Shown here: positions 32,993 through 42,616 of the stretch, piece after piece
How the letters are laid out: each line of letters opens with the position of its first letter
Position numbering within the stretch: position 1 is the first letter of the stretch
NCBI GenBank assembly: GCA_028289325.1
Contig: JANQQN010000259.1
Span: forward strand, 1 to 64,000
Reading direction: 5' to 3'
Length of the DNA stretch: 64,000 bases
Source of the DNA: Myxococcota bacterium
GTDB taxonomy: Bacteria > Myxococcota > Kuafuiibacteriia > Kuafuiibacteriales > Kuafuiibacteriaceae
Made by a program: the position numbers and the translations under genes
Notes under the pieces: model-generated
What the model saw: the letters and a program-made list of their open reading frames with translations, nothing else
The model's database searches: none
Told to the model about the DNA's origin: nothing

Positions 32993-33394
32993 ATGGATAT
33001 TTCTCGCAACTGGCGGCTGCGTGCTCAGCGCTATCGACTCGAAGGCTCCGTGTGTCAAGACTGTCAACAACTGTCGTTCCCTCCGCGGGACGTATGTCGA
33101 GCGTGTGGCTCGACAGAACAGTGGCCACACCGTCTGATCGGGCGGGGCAAGGTCTATTCGTTCACGGTTCTGTACCAAGGGCCCGAGAGTTTCGACGGCG
33201 GCGTCCCATACGCGGTCGGGCTCATCGACCTCGAGGAGGGTCCTCGAGTCACCGCGATGCTCACCGACATCGATCCCGAACAAGTTACGATCGGCATGCC
33301 GGTGGAAATGGTCATTCGCGTGACGAACACGGAGGGTGAGCGGGGGCCCATCAACTACAGCTACAAGTTTCGGCCTCGGTTGATGGATGGATAG
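32993..33394 (+). CDS. DUF35 zinc-ribbon/OB-fold scaffold protein
   Basis: A 133-residue protein with a rubredoxin-like zinc ribbon (CQDCQQ ... CRACGS) followed by an OB-fold (GKVYSFTVLYQGPESFDGGV; YAVGLIDLEEGPRVTAML). In archaea, DUF35 bridges thiolase and HMG-CoA synthase in one complex that channels acetoacetyl-CoA, and the three genes are adjacent as here. The start has GGAG eight bases upstream and lies nine bases after the thiolase stop. Confidence 0.92.
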   Translation: MDISRNWRLRAQRYRLEGSVCQDCQQLSFPPRDVCRACGSTEQWPHRLIGRGKVYSFTVLYQGPESFDGGVPYAVGLIDLEEGPRVTAMLTDIDPEQVTIGMPVEMVIRVTNTEGERGPINYSYKFRPRLMDG

Positions 33395-33701
33395 AGTATC
33401 CTGCCTCCCGCGGTCGCTCGCTTGCTGGCGGCGGATCCTTTGCCCATCGGCCAAAGTCATGCCTGTCGACGTCGACCGAACGCCGCGCCCTCGCCTGCAG
33501 TTCATCGCGGCCGTCGAGGACGCGGAGCTCGCGGGCCGAAAACCGGCCGCTTCGTCGAAGCCCCAGCCGGCCGACGCTGCCGACGAATGTCGCTTAAACG
33601 TCCAACTACACCCCCATATCGCATGAATACATCACGAATATGATCAAAAGATAAGCACACGGGTATGTGTCCGTTGCGCAAATCGTGGTAATCCCCATGC
33701 G
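33395..33701. other. Intergenic region with AT-rich promoter-like end
   Basis: This is 307 bases between the DUF35 and beta-helix genes. The last 100 bases are AT-rich, contain a TATGAT hexamer at 33639-33644, and end before the beta-helix gene, so a promoter there is likely. A short plus-strand frame ending at 33626 has no recognisable family and I do not call it a gene. Confidence 0.4.
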
Positions 33702-35015
33702 ATGTACAAGCTCGCTTGCCTGTTGGCTGGACTGCTTCTCACTAGCGCCGTCGCGACCGAGGCCTACGCCCGCGACTGGTACGTTTCGGCCGCGCGGGGC
33801 AAAGGCAAAAAGGGAACCCAAAAGAAGCCGGCCAAAGACCTCGGAAACATCGCGAAACGACTCGAGCCGGGCGACGTCGTTCACATCGCAGAAGGCGTGT
33901 ATTTCGGTCGCGGCAAGCGCGGCTCGACGACGATCAAGGTGCCGGTGAGCATCATCGGCGGATACTCGGACGACTTCTCCAAGCGCGACCCGTGGGGCGC
34001 GCACCGCACGGTGTTCGGGGGCGCTAACCCCAGTCGAAACTACACCGCGGAGCCTTCGCTCTTCATCGATCTCATGAAGTACTCGGGCCCCAACCACCCC
34101 GTCGTCGTCGACGGTCTCATCATCGACATGGGGTACCGAAATCGCTACAAGACCGCTGAGCAAGCCAAGTTGCTCCCGAAAGCCAACCCCAAGACGGGAG
34201 AGAATCCGAGCCCGTCCATGGGCGCCCTGGTGGTCCGCGTGAGCAAGAGTGAGAAGTTCGACCGCGGTCCGCGGTGGAACATCGCGGTGAAGAACAACAT
34301 CGTCATCAACACCTACACCAACACCGGAGCGCTATCGGTGTCGGCGTACAAAGGAAGCAAGGTCACGATCCACAACAACCTCGTCGCACAGCACTCCGGT
34401 CACGGCATCTTCGTCGGCTCGAAATACGCGGGCGCCGACGCGCTGCCCGAGTTCGATATCGCCCACAATACGGTCGTGTTCTCCTGGAATTCGGGCTTCA
34501 GTCAGGGCTTCAACATCGGCTTCGACCGCGCGACCACGGCCAAGGTCCGCAACAACCTCTTCGCGTTCTCCGACATCTATGCGGTGTGGAACGGCTACAA
34601 GTCCAAAGGCATTACACTCGTCGACAATCTGATCACCGCCGGCCGGAAGGGCGACTTGCTCGAGTTCGACACCGTCATCGCCGTCGACGAAATCGAAGAC
34701 GAGGCCGAGTATCTGGGTGACGACACGGAAGGCAACGTATCTGCCAAGATCAAGCTGCCGGTGAGCAAGGCGTTCGCCACCGTGTACGGCTCCCGGGTGG
34801 TGGTCGATCGAGAGAAGCTCGAAGCCGATATCAAGGCGACCAACAGCGACGCGAACGCCCTGCGCTCGATGCTCGGCCTGCCCGTGCGGGCGGGGTCGGT
34901 GAAATGGCCGAAGATCGAGGTGTTCCTGAATCGCCTTTCGATCGACGACGCGGTCGCGATCGCCGCCCAACCGTACGACGGCCAATACGGATGCGGAGCG
35001 GGCCGAATACAGTAG
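33702..35015 (+). CDS. Secreted right-handed beta-helix protein
   Basis: A 437-residue exported protein; the signal peptide ends EAYA at about residue 22. The start of the mature part, DWYVSAARGKGKKGTQKKPA, has the DUF1565-like 'not all repeat' form: low-complexity lysine/glycine, then DLGNIAKRLEPGDVVHIAEG. Asn-rich parallel beta-helix rungs follow (VTIHNNLVAQHSGHGIFVGS; AKVRNNLFAFSDIYAVWNG; ITLVDNLITAGRKGD). Many such proteins are carbohydrate-active or surface-binding; no catalytic residues are evident. Confidence 0.82.
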   Translation: MYKLACLLAGLLLTSAVATEAYARDWYVSAARGKGKKGTQKKPAKDLGNIAKRLEPGDVVHIAEGVYFGRGKRGSTTIKVPVSIIGGYSDDFSKRDPWGAHRTVFGGANPSRNYTAEPSLFIDLMKYSGPNHPVVVDGLIIDMGYRNRYKTAEQAKLLPKANPKTGENPSPSMGALVVRVSKSEKFDRGPRWNIAVKNNIVINTYTNTGALSVSAYKGSKVTIHNNLVAQHSGHGIFVGSKYAGADALPEFDIAHNTVVFSWNSGFSQGFNIGFDRATTAKVRNNLFAFSDIYAVWNGYKSKGITLVDNLITAGRKGDLLEFDTVIAVDEIEDEAEYLGDDTEGNVSAKIKLPVSKAFATVYGSRVVVDREKLEADIKATNSDANALRSMLGLPVRAGSVKWPKIEVFLNRLSIDDAVAIAAQPYDGQYGCGAGRIQ

Positions 35016-35296
35016 CCACCTCCGCGACCGTCGTCCTAAGGCTTCGAAAGCGCGCTGGCCAAGCGCCCACTTCGAGAGCCGGACCTGAGTACCGGATGGC
35101 GTGTGCGCCTTCAGGATCTCCACGTCGTCCGAGGATGGGGCCCCCGGAACCACGTGCTCGAAGGTCGCAAGCTCGGCGCGGTGGATAGTTGTGGGCGGGA
35201 GGAACGGCAAAGGCGGAGTCGACGGCCTTGGAGCGACCAGAAGAAGACAACGGCGCGGGCCGCGCCCGGGGAGGGCGAGCGCGACCCGCGTCGATG

Positions 35297-37348
35297 TTAT
35301 TCGTCGCTCGGAGGAGCCAAGGCCTCACTGATCACGTGAATGACGCCGTTGGTCGTCTCGAGATCCGCGAAGATGACCGTCGCCGAACCGTTGAGCGTAA
35401 CGCCGGTGTCGACCGCGACATCGATGCTGAGCGCGCCGGTGTCGCCATTTTCGTCGAGGGTCAGCGTCGGCACCATCATCCCGTCCATCAGATCGCCCGA
35501 TAGAACGGTTCCAAACGCCACATGATAGGGGATGACGTCCCCGCTCACGTCCTCGGGCAGCGACGCATCGAGGGGCACGAACGCCGTCGTCGGGTCGATG
35601 CTGAGATTCGCGTCCGGCGTCTCGTCGGCGTCGGTGTCGACCGCGAACGGCGCGATGAGCTCCCCGGTGAAGTTCGCATCCGCGGCGTCCACCAGCAGGG
35701 CCGGATCGCCGTCGACGAACCGGAAGATGTCACCGATCGTCCCCGCGAAGGGCGCCGTAGTCATGCTGTCGGCGACCGTGGCGTTGAATGTAAGGCTCGT
35801 TTCCCCCGCCGCATCACTGAACCCGCTGAAGGCCGTGAAGTACGCGAGCGCCACCGACGTCGGCCCAGGGAAGGTGCTCTGCGGCCGCTCGGGCACGACC
35901 TCGAACTCCACCTCGGGAATGAGCACGTTGCCGAGCTCGTACACGACGGTCGTATTGCCCATGGTGCTGGTCTCGGTACCGTCGCCGATGACCTCGATGA
36001 GGTCGTTGAGGACGGTCAACGTGCCGAGGGTACCGATGGTGACATCCTCGCCGAGCGCGGTGGTGGTCGCGGTTCCCGTCAGGTCCACCGTCCCCGCTAC
36101 GACGTGATACAGAAGTACCGCGCCCGTGCTGGACGTTTCGGCCAGGATCTCGTCGACAAAGGTCGTCGCCGGGTCGCTGTCGGTGTCGTAGTCCAGCGTG
36201 GCCAACCCATCGAAGGCCGCGTTGTTGGGCGCGAAGATCGTGAACGTATCCTCATCACTGCGCAGGGTGTCGAGCAGAGTGTCCGACCCCTCCACGGCCG
36301 GCCCGACGCCGTCGGCGTCGATCATGTTGAGCACCGCGCCCAGGGTGCCGAAGCTCCGGTTGGTGGTGATGAGATCCGCCGCCGACTGGTCCGGCGTGGG
36401 AATGACCCCTGCGACCAGGTGCAGGACCCCGTTGCTGGCCGCGATGTCCGTGGCCAACAGATTGACCCCCTCGACGGCGCCGTCGGCCACGGAAACCCGC
36501 GCAAACGCGGCGTTCTCCGCGAAGCCGGTCGTGGTGAGGTCCGCCGCCGTCTCCGCTCCGGGGAGCACGTGCACGTCGAAGAACGTCGCCGAAGCATCGG
36601 CGACGCCGGTGGCGGGGATGAACACGGTCTGCGTGGTGTCGGCGTCATCGAGGTCGGCGAGCTGACCGCTCTCTCCGTTGCCCTGCAGAGATTCGAGAAC
36701 CTGCCGGTACAGCGGGGTGGCCTCCATGAGGTCGAACAGCGTACCGGGGAACGCGTCGGCATCGATCTCGCCGGCGGCGGCCAGCTGCGTGGTGGGCACG
36801 AACACCGCGTCGATCACGTGCACCGTTCCGTTCTGCAGGTTCACGTCGGCCTCGAGGATCTGGGCCCGAGCGTTGAGAATCACCCCGTCGCCCATCAGTA
36901 CCGAGATCGGCGCCCCGGACAACAGGGTATCGATCGACGTCGCTCCGGCCACGTCCGTCGACGACAGATTCTGACCGGACACATGGGCTTGAAGCAGGCT
37001 CGTCAATCCGGCGGCGGAGATCGATGACGTGATGTCGTCGGGGTCTCCGGCGCTGGAGAAGTTCTGGGTCACCAGGAACTCGTCGGGCAGAGAATTGAAC
37101 GCGGCGTCGGTCGGCGCGAACACCGTGATGCCGCTGGAGGTGTCCAGCGTGTTGAGCAGCCCGGTCAGGTCCGCGACCTGGCTGAGCACCGTAAAGCGCG
37201 GGTCACCGGCCAAGAAGTTGGCGACGCTGCCGGGGGTCGTCTGATCCACCAGCGTCGGCGCTGCATCATCGTCGTCGCTACATGCGGTGAGACCACTCAG
37301 CGCAAGGGCGAGGACGAGCGAAGACTTAAACAACGTGTTGCTATTCAT
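35297..37348 (-). CDS. Lipoprotein with four fasciclin (FAS1) domains
   Basis: A 683-residue lipoprotein (lipobox LTAC, Cys23, followed by an acidic SDDDD tether). Four FAS1 domains can be recognised by their ends: NGTVHVIDAVFVPT, NGVLHLVAGVIPTP, VVYELGNVLIP and NGVIHVISEALAPP, with H1-type motifs such as ITVFAPTDAAFNSLPDEF and FTIFAPNNAAFDGL. FAS1 domains mediate adhesion or ligand binding outside the cell. The gene starts 19 bases after the TonB-dependent receptor stop, so the two are co-transcribed and probably act together at the outer membrane. Confidence 0.88.
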   Translation of the reverse strand: MNSNTLFKSSLVLALALSGLTACSDDDDAAPTLVDQTTPGSVANFLAGDPRFTVLSQVADLTGLLNTLDTSSGITVFAPTDAAFNSLPDEFLVTQNFSSAGDPDDITSSISAAGLTSLLQAHVSGQNLSSTDVAGATSIDTLLSGAPISVLMGDGVILNARAQILEADVNLQNGTVHVIDAVFVPTTQLAAAGEIDADAFPGTLFDLMEATPLYRQVLESLQGNGESGQLADLDDADTTQTVFIPATGVADASATFFDVHVLPGAETAADLTTTGFAENAAFARVSVADGAVEGVNLLATDIAASNGVLHLVAGVIPTPDQSAADLITTNRSFGTLGAVLNMIDADGVGPAVEGSDTLLDTLRSDEDTFTIFAPNNAAFDGLATLDYDTDSDPATTFVDEILAETSSTGAVLLYHVVAGTVDLTGTATTTALGEDVTIGTLGTLTVLNDLIEVIGDGTETSTMGNTTVVYELGNVLIPEVEFEVVPERPQSTFPGPTSVALAYFTAFSGFSDAAGETSLTFNATVADSMTTAPFAGTIGDIFRFVDGDPALLVDAADANFTGELIAPFAVDTDADETPDANLSIDPTTAFVPLDASLPEDVSGDVIPYHVAFGTVLSGDLMDGMMVPTLTLDENGDTGALSIDVAVDTGVTLNGSATVIFADLETTNGVIHVISEALAPPSDE

Positions 37349-37367
37349 GTCGTATTCCTCGCCGTTC

Positions 37368-40300
37368 TCAGTTCAGGTCCCAGCGAACGCCCATGTAGAA
37401 GCTTCGACCGATGTTGTCGTAGAAGCCGGACGCGGCGCCGGTGCCATTGAAGCCGAACGGCGGGATGCCGTTGAACAGGTTGTCGACGCCCGCGTAGGCG
37501 GTGAACTGGTCCAGGAACCGATACCGGGCCTGGATATAGTGGAAGCCTTTGTCGGGCACGTTGGCGGGGGCCAGGAAGTCCGGGTTGCGCTCGAACGCCT
37601 GGCTGTTGTCGGCGCGGGTGAAGCCGTCGAGCCACTGCACGCGCCACGTAAACGTGAAGTCGTCGAACAGGAAGTTGCTGGTCAGGTTGATCCGCCACTG
37701 CGGCAAACCACCGAACGGACCACCATCGAAGCCAGCGACGTCTTGGCGCTCAGTCTGATTCGTCTGGTCGGGGAAGTTCGTCCACCGGAACACGTGGTTG
37801 GCGTTGAACACGAAGAAAAACGACCCGAAGTCCACGTTGTCGACCCCGAATAGCTCCAGCGCGTCTTCGACCTTGAAGCGGTACTGGGCACTGAAGTCGA
37901 TGCCGCTGGTCTCGAGGGAGGCCAGGTTCACCTGGACCGACCGAATGAGGTCGATGTCGAACGTCGCCGGGTTACGGGTGATCAGATCGCAGAACTGGTT
38001 GTCGATGCTGGGCAGGTCAACGCAGTTGTCGAGGATGCGCTGGGCGCCGGGGGCGGCGATCGCGTCGTCGATCACGAAGTTGTAGTAGTCCGCGGTCAGG
38101 ATGAGGTTCGGGATCCACCGAGGCGTCAAGACGCCACCGATCGTCCAGCTCGTGGACGTCTCTTCCTGCAGGTCCGGGTTGCCACCGCTGAGGCCTTCCC
38201 GGGTCGACCCGTCGTCGAGGTCGGTCACACCCGGGTTGAAAGGCACACCCAGCCGCTCGGCGAGCGCCACGCAGTTGTCGATACGGGTTTGATCGCCGTC
38301 GTTGATGCTGTCTTCGTCGCAGGGATCCTGCACGTTGAAGAAGTTCTGGCCGAGGGCTGAGAACGCGTCACCGACGTTCGGCGACCGAATCGCGCGCGAC
38401 CACGAACCACGAACCGTGATGTCATCCGTGGGGCGGTACACGCCATTCACCTGGGCGGTGAGCACCGTGCCGACCTGGTCCAGGTTGTAGCTCGAGATAC
38501 GGCCGCCGCCGCTGACCGAGAGCTCCTCGATGGCCGGCAAGCCGCGCAGGACGGGGACATTGATCTCGCCGAACACCTCGCCCACCTCGATTTCGCCTTG
38601 GCTGTTCGCGAGCGCGTTGAAGAACGTCAGGTCCAGGTTGTCGCCGAGGTCGGCGCGCTGGCTCGCCTCGTCGATCCGGTACTCGGCGCCGACGACCAAT
38701 GCGATTGGCCCGCCGGGTAGCTCGAACACGCCTTTGCTGTTCGCGCTCACGAAACCCATGACCTGCAGCTGCTCCAGCGTATCGCGCAGAGCGGTGGTCT
38801 GATTGACGAACCGAGCCGCCTCGGCCGAAACTGCCCCGTTACCGAAGACGGAGGTCGGGACGCAGTTGCCTAAACTGTCGCTGAGCGCGAAATCGGGCGC
38901 CGGCGAACCGTCGGGCAAGGTGGGCGTTTCGCCTCGTGCCTGCTGCAGGTTCACGCGACACACGATCTGGCCGGGGAGTCCGTTGACCTCACCGTTGACG
39001 TCAACGACGGCGTCGGTGGCGGCATAGAACCGCGCGTTGAGGCGGTTGTTACCGGTCTGGGTGGTAGCTGTATTTCGGCCCCAAGTCAGGCCGACGTCAT
39101 ACGACACGTTCTCGCTCAGGTCGCCTTTGAAGCCCACCGCGGTCCGCACGGTGATCCGCTCGATCTCCGTGAGGCGCTCGCCGAGGTCGACGTGGAAGCG
39201 GCGCATGACCGTGGAACCGATGCCCTGGCTATCGAACGTCGACGCGAGACCGCTGGGCAAGAACGCGTTGTCGCGGAAGATGGTCAGGTCGGGGACGCCA
39301 TTGTCGAAGGCCGGCTGGCCGGAGCCGATACGGCCTTCGGTCACGGTGTAAACGAACTTGCCTTCGCTGTAGAAGCGGACCTTCTCGTGCAGGTCGAAGC
39401 TGAGCAGCGTGGTGGCCATGATCCGTTCCTGCCTCGGAACGAGGTCGTCGAGGCCCTGTAGGTTCAGGAAGTCGCCGCCCACCTGTTCGAAGCCGTTCGG
39501 GGCCGGATCACCAAAGTCGGTGGGTCGCATCGAGCCGTCGTCGTTGAAAGTCTGCTGAGTATCGGAGGGACCGAAACTCGGAAACACGACACCTCGCGTG
39601 TTGATGAAGTTGATGCCCGCGTTCCCGGTCAGGATTTCGTCAGGGACGCCGTCATCGAAGTCGGCGGTATCCATATCGGCGGGGTTGACCAGGGTTCGCG
39701 TGCCCTGGGAGGAGTAGAAGCGTTCAGACGACTTCAGCTGGTCACGCTGGGTGTACTCGAAATTGATGACCGCGTTGCCTCGCCCATCGGCGAAGTCGGT
39801 GCCCGCGGTCGCGCTCACGAACCAGGTCTGCGCGTCGCCGCGCTCCGAAACATTGTACTGCGAGCGAGCAATGAAGCCGTCAAAGTCGTCGCGGAGGATA
39901 ACGTTGACCACACCGGCCACCGCGTCCGCGCCGTAGGTCGCCGACGCGCCACCGGTGAGGACCTCGAAGCGCTCGATCAGATCGACCGGGATCGTGTTCA
40001 GGTCGACGGCGGGAGACAGCGACGAGCCACCGATATGGCGACGGCCGTTTACGAGCAGAACCGTCCGGTCGATACCCAGGTTACGCAAGTCGACACCACC
40101 GAAGCCGGCGGTGCCGATGTTTCGCGTCGAGTTAGCGGAGTTGAACGTCGGCTGTAGCTGCGGCGTCTGGGCAAGGATGTCCGCAAGAAAGACCGAACCC
40201 GCGTTCTCCAGAAAACCCGAGTCGACAATGGTGACGGGCACAGGCGAGCTGAGGTTCGACCTCGCGATGCGAGAACCCGTGATGAGGATCGTCTCCACCT

Positions 40301-40517
40301 GGGGACCGCTCTGTGGGGCAGCAGCGATCTGCGGTGAATCTGCGGCCGCGGCGGCCGCTGGCGTGGATGTTTGCGCGTACAGTTCGGAGCCAGCCCCTTC
40401 GGCCGCCTCCTCACTCGCGATAGATTCCCCTGGTTGCGCCGATACCGTCGACGCCCAACCGATGACGAACAGAGCACACAGCAGGCTCAGGCGTGTATCT
40501 TTTGTATTTGTTGGCAT
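37368..40517 (-). CDS. TonB-dependent outer-membrane receptor
   Basis: A 1049-residue receptor. The Sec signal ends TVSA near residue 27. An Ala-rich N-terminal stretch (about 30-70) is followed by the plug domain with VETILITGSRIARSNLSS, LLVNGRRHIGGSSLS and FEVLTGGASATYGADAVAGV. The barrel then runs to a C-terminal strand with RSFYMGVRWDLN. It imports an unknown substrate driven by TonB. The downstream FAS1 lipoprotein takes the place where SusD-like lipoproteins sit in other systems. Confidence 0.93.
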   Translation of the reverse strand: MPTNTKDTRLSLLCALFVIGWASTVSAQPGESIASEEAAEGAGSELYAQTSTPAAAAAADSPQIAAAPQSGPQVETILITGSRIARSNLSSPVPVTIVDSGFLENAGSVFLADILAQTPQLQPTFNSANSTRNIGTAGFGGVDLRNLGIDRTVLLVNGRRHIGGSSLSPAVDLNTIPVDLIERFEVLTGGASATYGADAVAGVVNVILRDDFDGFIARSQYNVSERGDAQTWFVSATAGTDFADGRGNAVINFEYTQRDQLKSSERFYSSQGTRTLVNPADMDTADFDDGVPDEILTGNAGINFINTRGVVFPSFGPSDTQQTFNDDGSMRPTDFGDPAPNGFEQVGGDFLNLQGLDDLVPRQERIMATTLLSFDLHEKVRFYSEGKFVYTVTEGRIGSGQPAFDNGVPDLTIFRDNAFLPSGLASTFDSQGIGSTVMRRFHVDLGERLTEIERITVRTAVGFKGDLSENVSYDVGLTWGRNTATTQTGNNRLNARFYAATDAVVDVNGEVNGLPGQIVCRVNLQQARGETPTLPDGSPAPDFALSDSLGNCVPTSVFGNGAVSAEAARFVNQTTALRDTLEQLQVMGFVSANSKGVFELPGGPIALVVGAEYRIDEASQRADLGDNLDLTFFNALANSQGEIEVGEVFGEINVPVLRGLPAIEELSVSGGGRISSYNLDQVGTVLTAQVNGVYRPTDDITVRGSWSRAIRSPNVGDAFSALGQNFFNVQDPCDEDSINDGDQTRIDNCVALAERLGVPFNPGVTDLDDGSTREGLSGGNPDLQEETSTSWTIGGVLTPRWIPNLILTADYYNFVIDDAIAAPGAQRILDNCVDLPSIDNQFCDLITRNPATFDIDLIRSVQVNLASLETSGIDFSAQYRFKVEDALELFGVDNVDFGSFFFVFNANHVFRWTNFPDQTNQTERQDVAGFDGGPFGGLPQWRINLTSNFLFDDFTFTWRVQWLDGFTRADNSQAFERNPDFLAPANVPDKGFHYIQARYRFLDQFTAYAGVDNLFNGIPPFGFNGTGAASGFYDNIGRSFYMGVRWDLN

Positions 40518-41071
40518 TCAGTTCTCCCCGGTGTGGAAGTTGTACACGTGCACTGTGACAAACTCCACTCCGACAACGTCCGACCCCCTTCCGTCAAGGG
40601 CACGGCATTGCGCTGCGCAAGGGCCCCTGCGGCGCGAATCAACTGCGTAAGCCGACGGATTTGCTCGGGCGTCGATCGTTTTTACGCACGATTCTGTTAA
40701 CGACGACTTCTCGAGATTTTACTCTTGTTGCACTATTTACACGGAACCCCTCAGCTGATGGATTCGCGTCTGCCGGGGCCGCCATTCTGCGGGCGCGTTC
40801 CGGCGGGGGTACGACTTGCTGATCGCAAGCGCATTCAACTTACCGAATGCGTCGATCATCCCGTTGCGTACTTTTGCGCTTAAGCAAAGCTCAGGAAAGG
40901 GTTCCACGACCCGGCTGTCGTATCCGGACGCAGGTAAGCCTGCACGGCGGCAAGCCCTCTTCCCTCGTTCGTCGTCGACACCGAAATTCGGGTATCTCTG
41001 GACCGGTATCACCGTTTACAAAGCGCGGCCCAATCGCCGAACCGACCAAGGGGTCGCGGCGCCGCCCGCGG
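40518..41071. other. Intergenic region, promoter side of the TonB-dependent receptor
   Basis: This is 554 bases between the receptor start and the end of the membrane-protein gene, both on the minus strand. The middle is AT-rich. On the minus strand it includes a TTGACG hexamer near 40591 and a GCGT/ACGC inverted repeat around 40670-40690. A long leader is possible, but I cannot match it to a riboswitch class. Short frames on both strands show no family signal. Confidence 0.4.
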
Positions 41072-42616
41072 CTACCATCGAATGGCCGACGGCGGGAGCG
41101 GCGATCGGGTTCGAAAGATGGTCCACGGCCCGTAGGTGACGGTCGCTTCGTGGATCGGGCTCGGCAGGCGCGGATGGTCGCCATGTACCACGAGATAGTC
41201 GTACATTCGGCCATGGGATCGGGGATCGAAACCGTCCCAGCTAGGATTGTACGGCGTGCCCGAGCGATTGCTTCGATGGACCGGCATCTCCTCCGGCACG
41301 TTCCCTACCGGTACGTACGCCGCGCCATCGACGAGGTGATAGAAGCCGAGCGTGTCTTGAGGCCGGGGCGCGCGGGACAACGGAAGGATGCGATGACCGG
41401 GAGGGACCGCGGCCCGCACGTCGTCGTACGCCCTGACCTGCTCGCTGTACTTCGCCACGACGGCGGCGTTCACCGCCGCGTTGTGCGCGACGACCGCCAC
41501 CGACGCGGTGGCCAGTATCGCCCCGCTGCGGCTGTGCAGCGCGGTCCGCGGCATCATCAGCCAGAACAGCGCGGCGACCGTCCCCGCGCGCTGGTAGACG
41601 ACCCAAAACGTCACCGGCCACCCGATCCACACCGGGCCCAGCAGAAAGATTGCGGAGGCCGTCGCCGCGTACACCATGAGCCCGTCGCCGGCCCCGGATG
41701 GTCGCGGCGCCGCGTGTCGACCCCACCACCGCACGGCGACCGAGACCGAGACCCCCCACAGCAAGGCGCCGATCATCGTCCATTCGTGGCCATCGCCGCC
41801 GCGATCGAGCATATCGCCGGCGAACGTCCGGAGGTGATCCTCGACCGACGCCCAGCCCGCGGGGGCCGGCCCTCCGGGTCGGACGAACTCCGGGGATACG
41901 TATCGTCGTTCGATGCGGCGCAGGATGGCGGGCATCCCTAGCGTCAGAACGACGATGCCTCCGGCTGCGAAGGCGAACCCCACCGGCGACCACGAGCGCG
42001 GGGGGCGCGAAAGGTGTTGAACGCATCGGGCGCCGATGAGCAGCGCCGCGAATACGAACACCAACCCGTGGCCGAGAAAGCACAACGCCAAAAAGATGGT
42101 CAGCCGCCCCGCGCTCGACCATCGCCGAGCGGGATCGGCCATCAAACGCTCGGTCTCCGCCAGCGCATGCAACAACCAGGGCAGGCCCGTGACGAACGAT
42201 GCGAAACCTAGCCCGAGCGAAACACCGAACATCATCAGCGCCGCGAGACCCGACAGTCGCGGGCTGCGTCCGGTGGCTTGCGCCAGACGGGCAGCGCCGG
42301 TGACGGCCACGACGGTCGCGATGACCAGATTGAGTTTGGCCGCGACCTCGATAGGTATGATTCGCCCGAGCAGCGCGGTACAAACGTAGAACGTGAAGTA
42401 GGGCGTCGGCGCAAAGCTGCGGACCAGATACGCGTCGGCGCCGGTTTCGTGGCCCATCGCGAGGACCGCCGACAGTCCGACGTGGCCGGCCCAGTCTTGG
42501 TAAGGCAGATACCGCCCTGCGAAGAGGACCACGGCCATCGCCGTCGCCCCCACGAGGACGAATAGACCGACGATGGGGTCCCGGTGCCACGACGGCGGTC
42601 GCACGGGCTCGGTCAA
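41072..42616 (-). CDS. Polytopic membrane protein, possibly GT-C-type glycosyltransferase
   Basis: A protein of about 514 residues with ten or so membrane helices (IVGLFVLVGATAMAVVLF; LTIFLALCFLGHGLVFVFAA; VGFAFAAGGIVVLTLGMPAI and others) and a C-terminal soluble tail. An acidic/histidine motif in the first extracytoplasmic loop (YLPYQDWAGH) resembles the catalytic loop of GT-C enzymes, but this is only a guess. The frame is open far upstream; a TTG overlapping the previous stop (TTGA, 42613-42616) or a GTG at 42604 are the likely starts. Confidence 0.7.
   Translation of the reverse strand: MTEPVRPPSWHRDPIVGLFVLVGATAMAVVLFAGRYLPYQDWAGHVGLSAVLAMGHETGADAYLVRSFAPTPYFTFYVCTALLGRIIPIEVAAKLNLVIATVVAVTGAARLAQATGRSPRLSGLAALMMFGVSLGLGFASFVTGLPWLLHALAETERLMADPARRWSSAGRLTIFLALCFLGHGLVFVFAALLIGARCVQHLSRPPRSWSPVGFAFAAGGIVVLTLGMPAILRRIERRYVSPEFVRPGGPAPAGWASVEDHLRTFAGDMLDRGGDGHEWTMIGALLWGVSVSVAVRWWGRHAAPRPSGAGDGLMVYAATASAIFLLGPVWIGWPVTFWVVYQRAGTVAALFWLMMPRTALHSRSGAILATASVAVVAHNAAVNAAVVAKYSEQVRAYDDVRAAVPPGHRILPLSRAPRPQDTLGFYHLVDGAAYVPVGNVPEEMPVHRSNRSGTPYNPSWDGFDPRSHGRMYDYLVVHGDHPRLPSPIHEATVTYGPWTIFRTRSPLPPSAIRW

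Noticed and set aside
35522-37027. Long plus-strand frames opposite the FAS1 lipoprotein
   Set aside because: They are shadows of high-GC codon usage; the minus strand has a signal peptide and four FAS1 domains.
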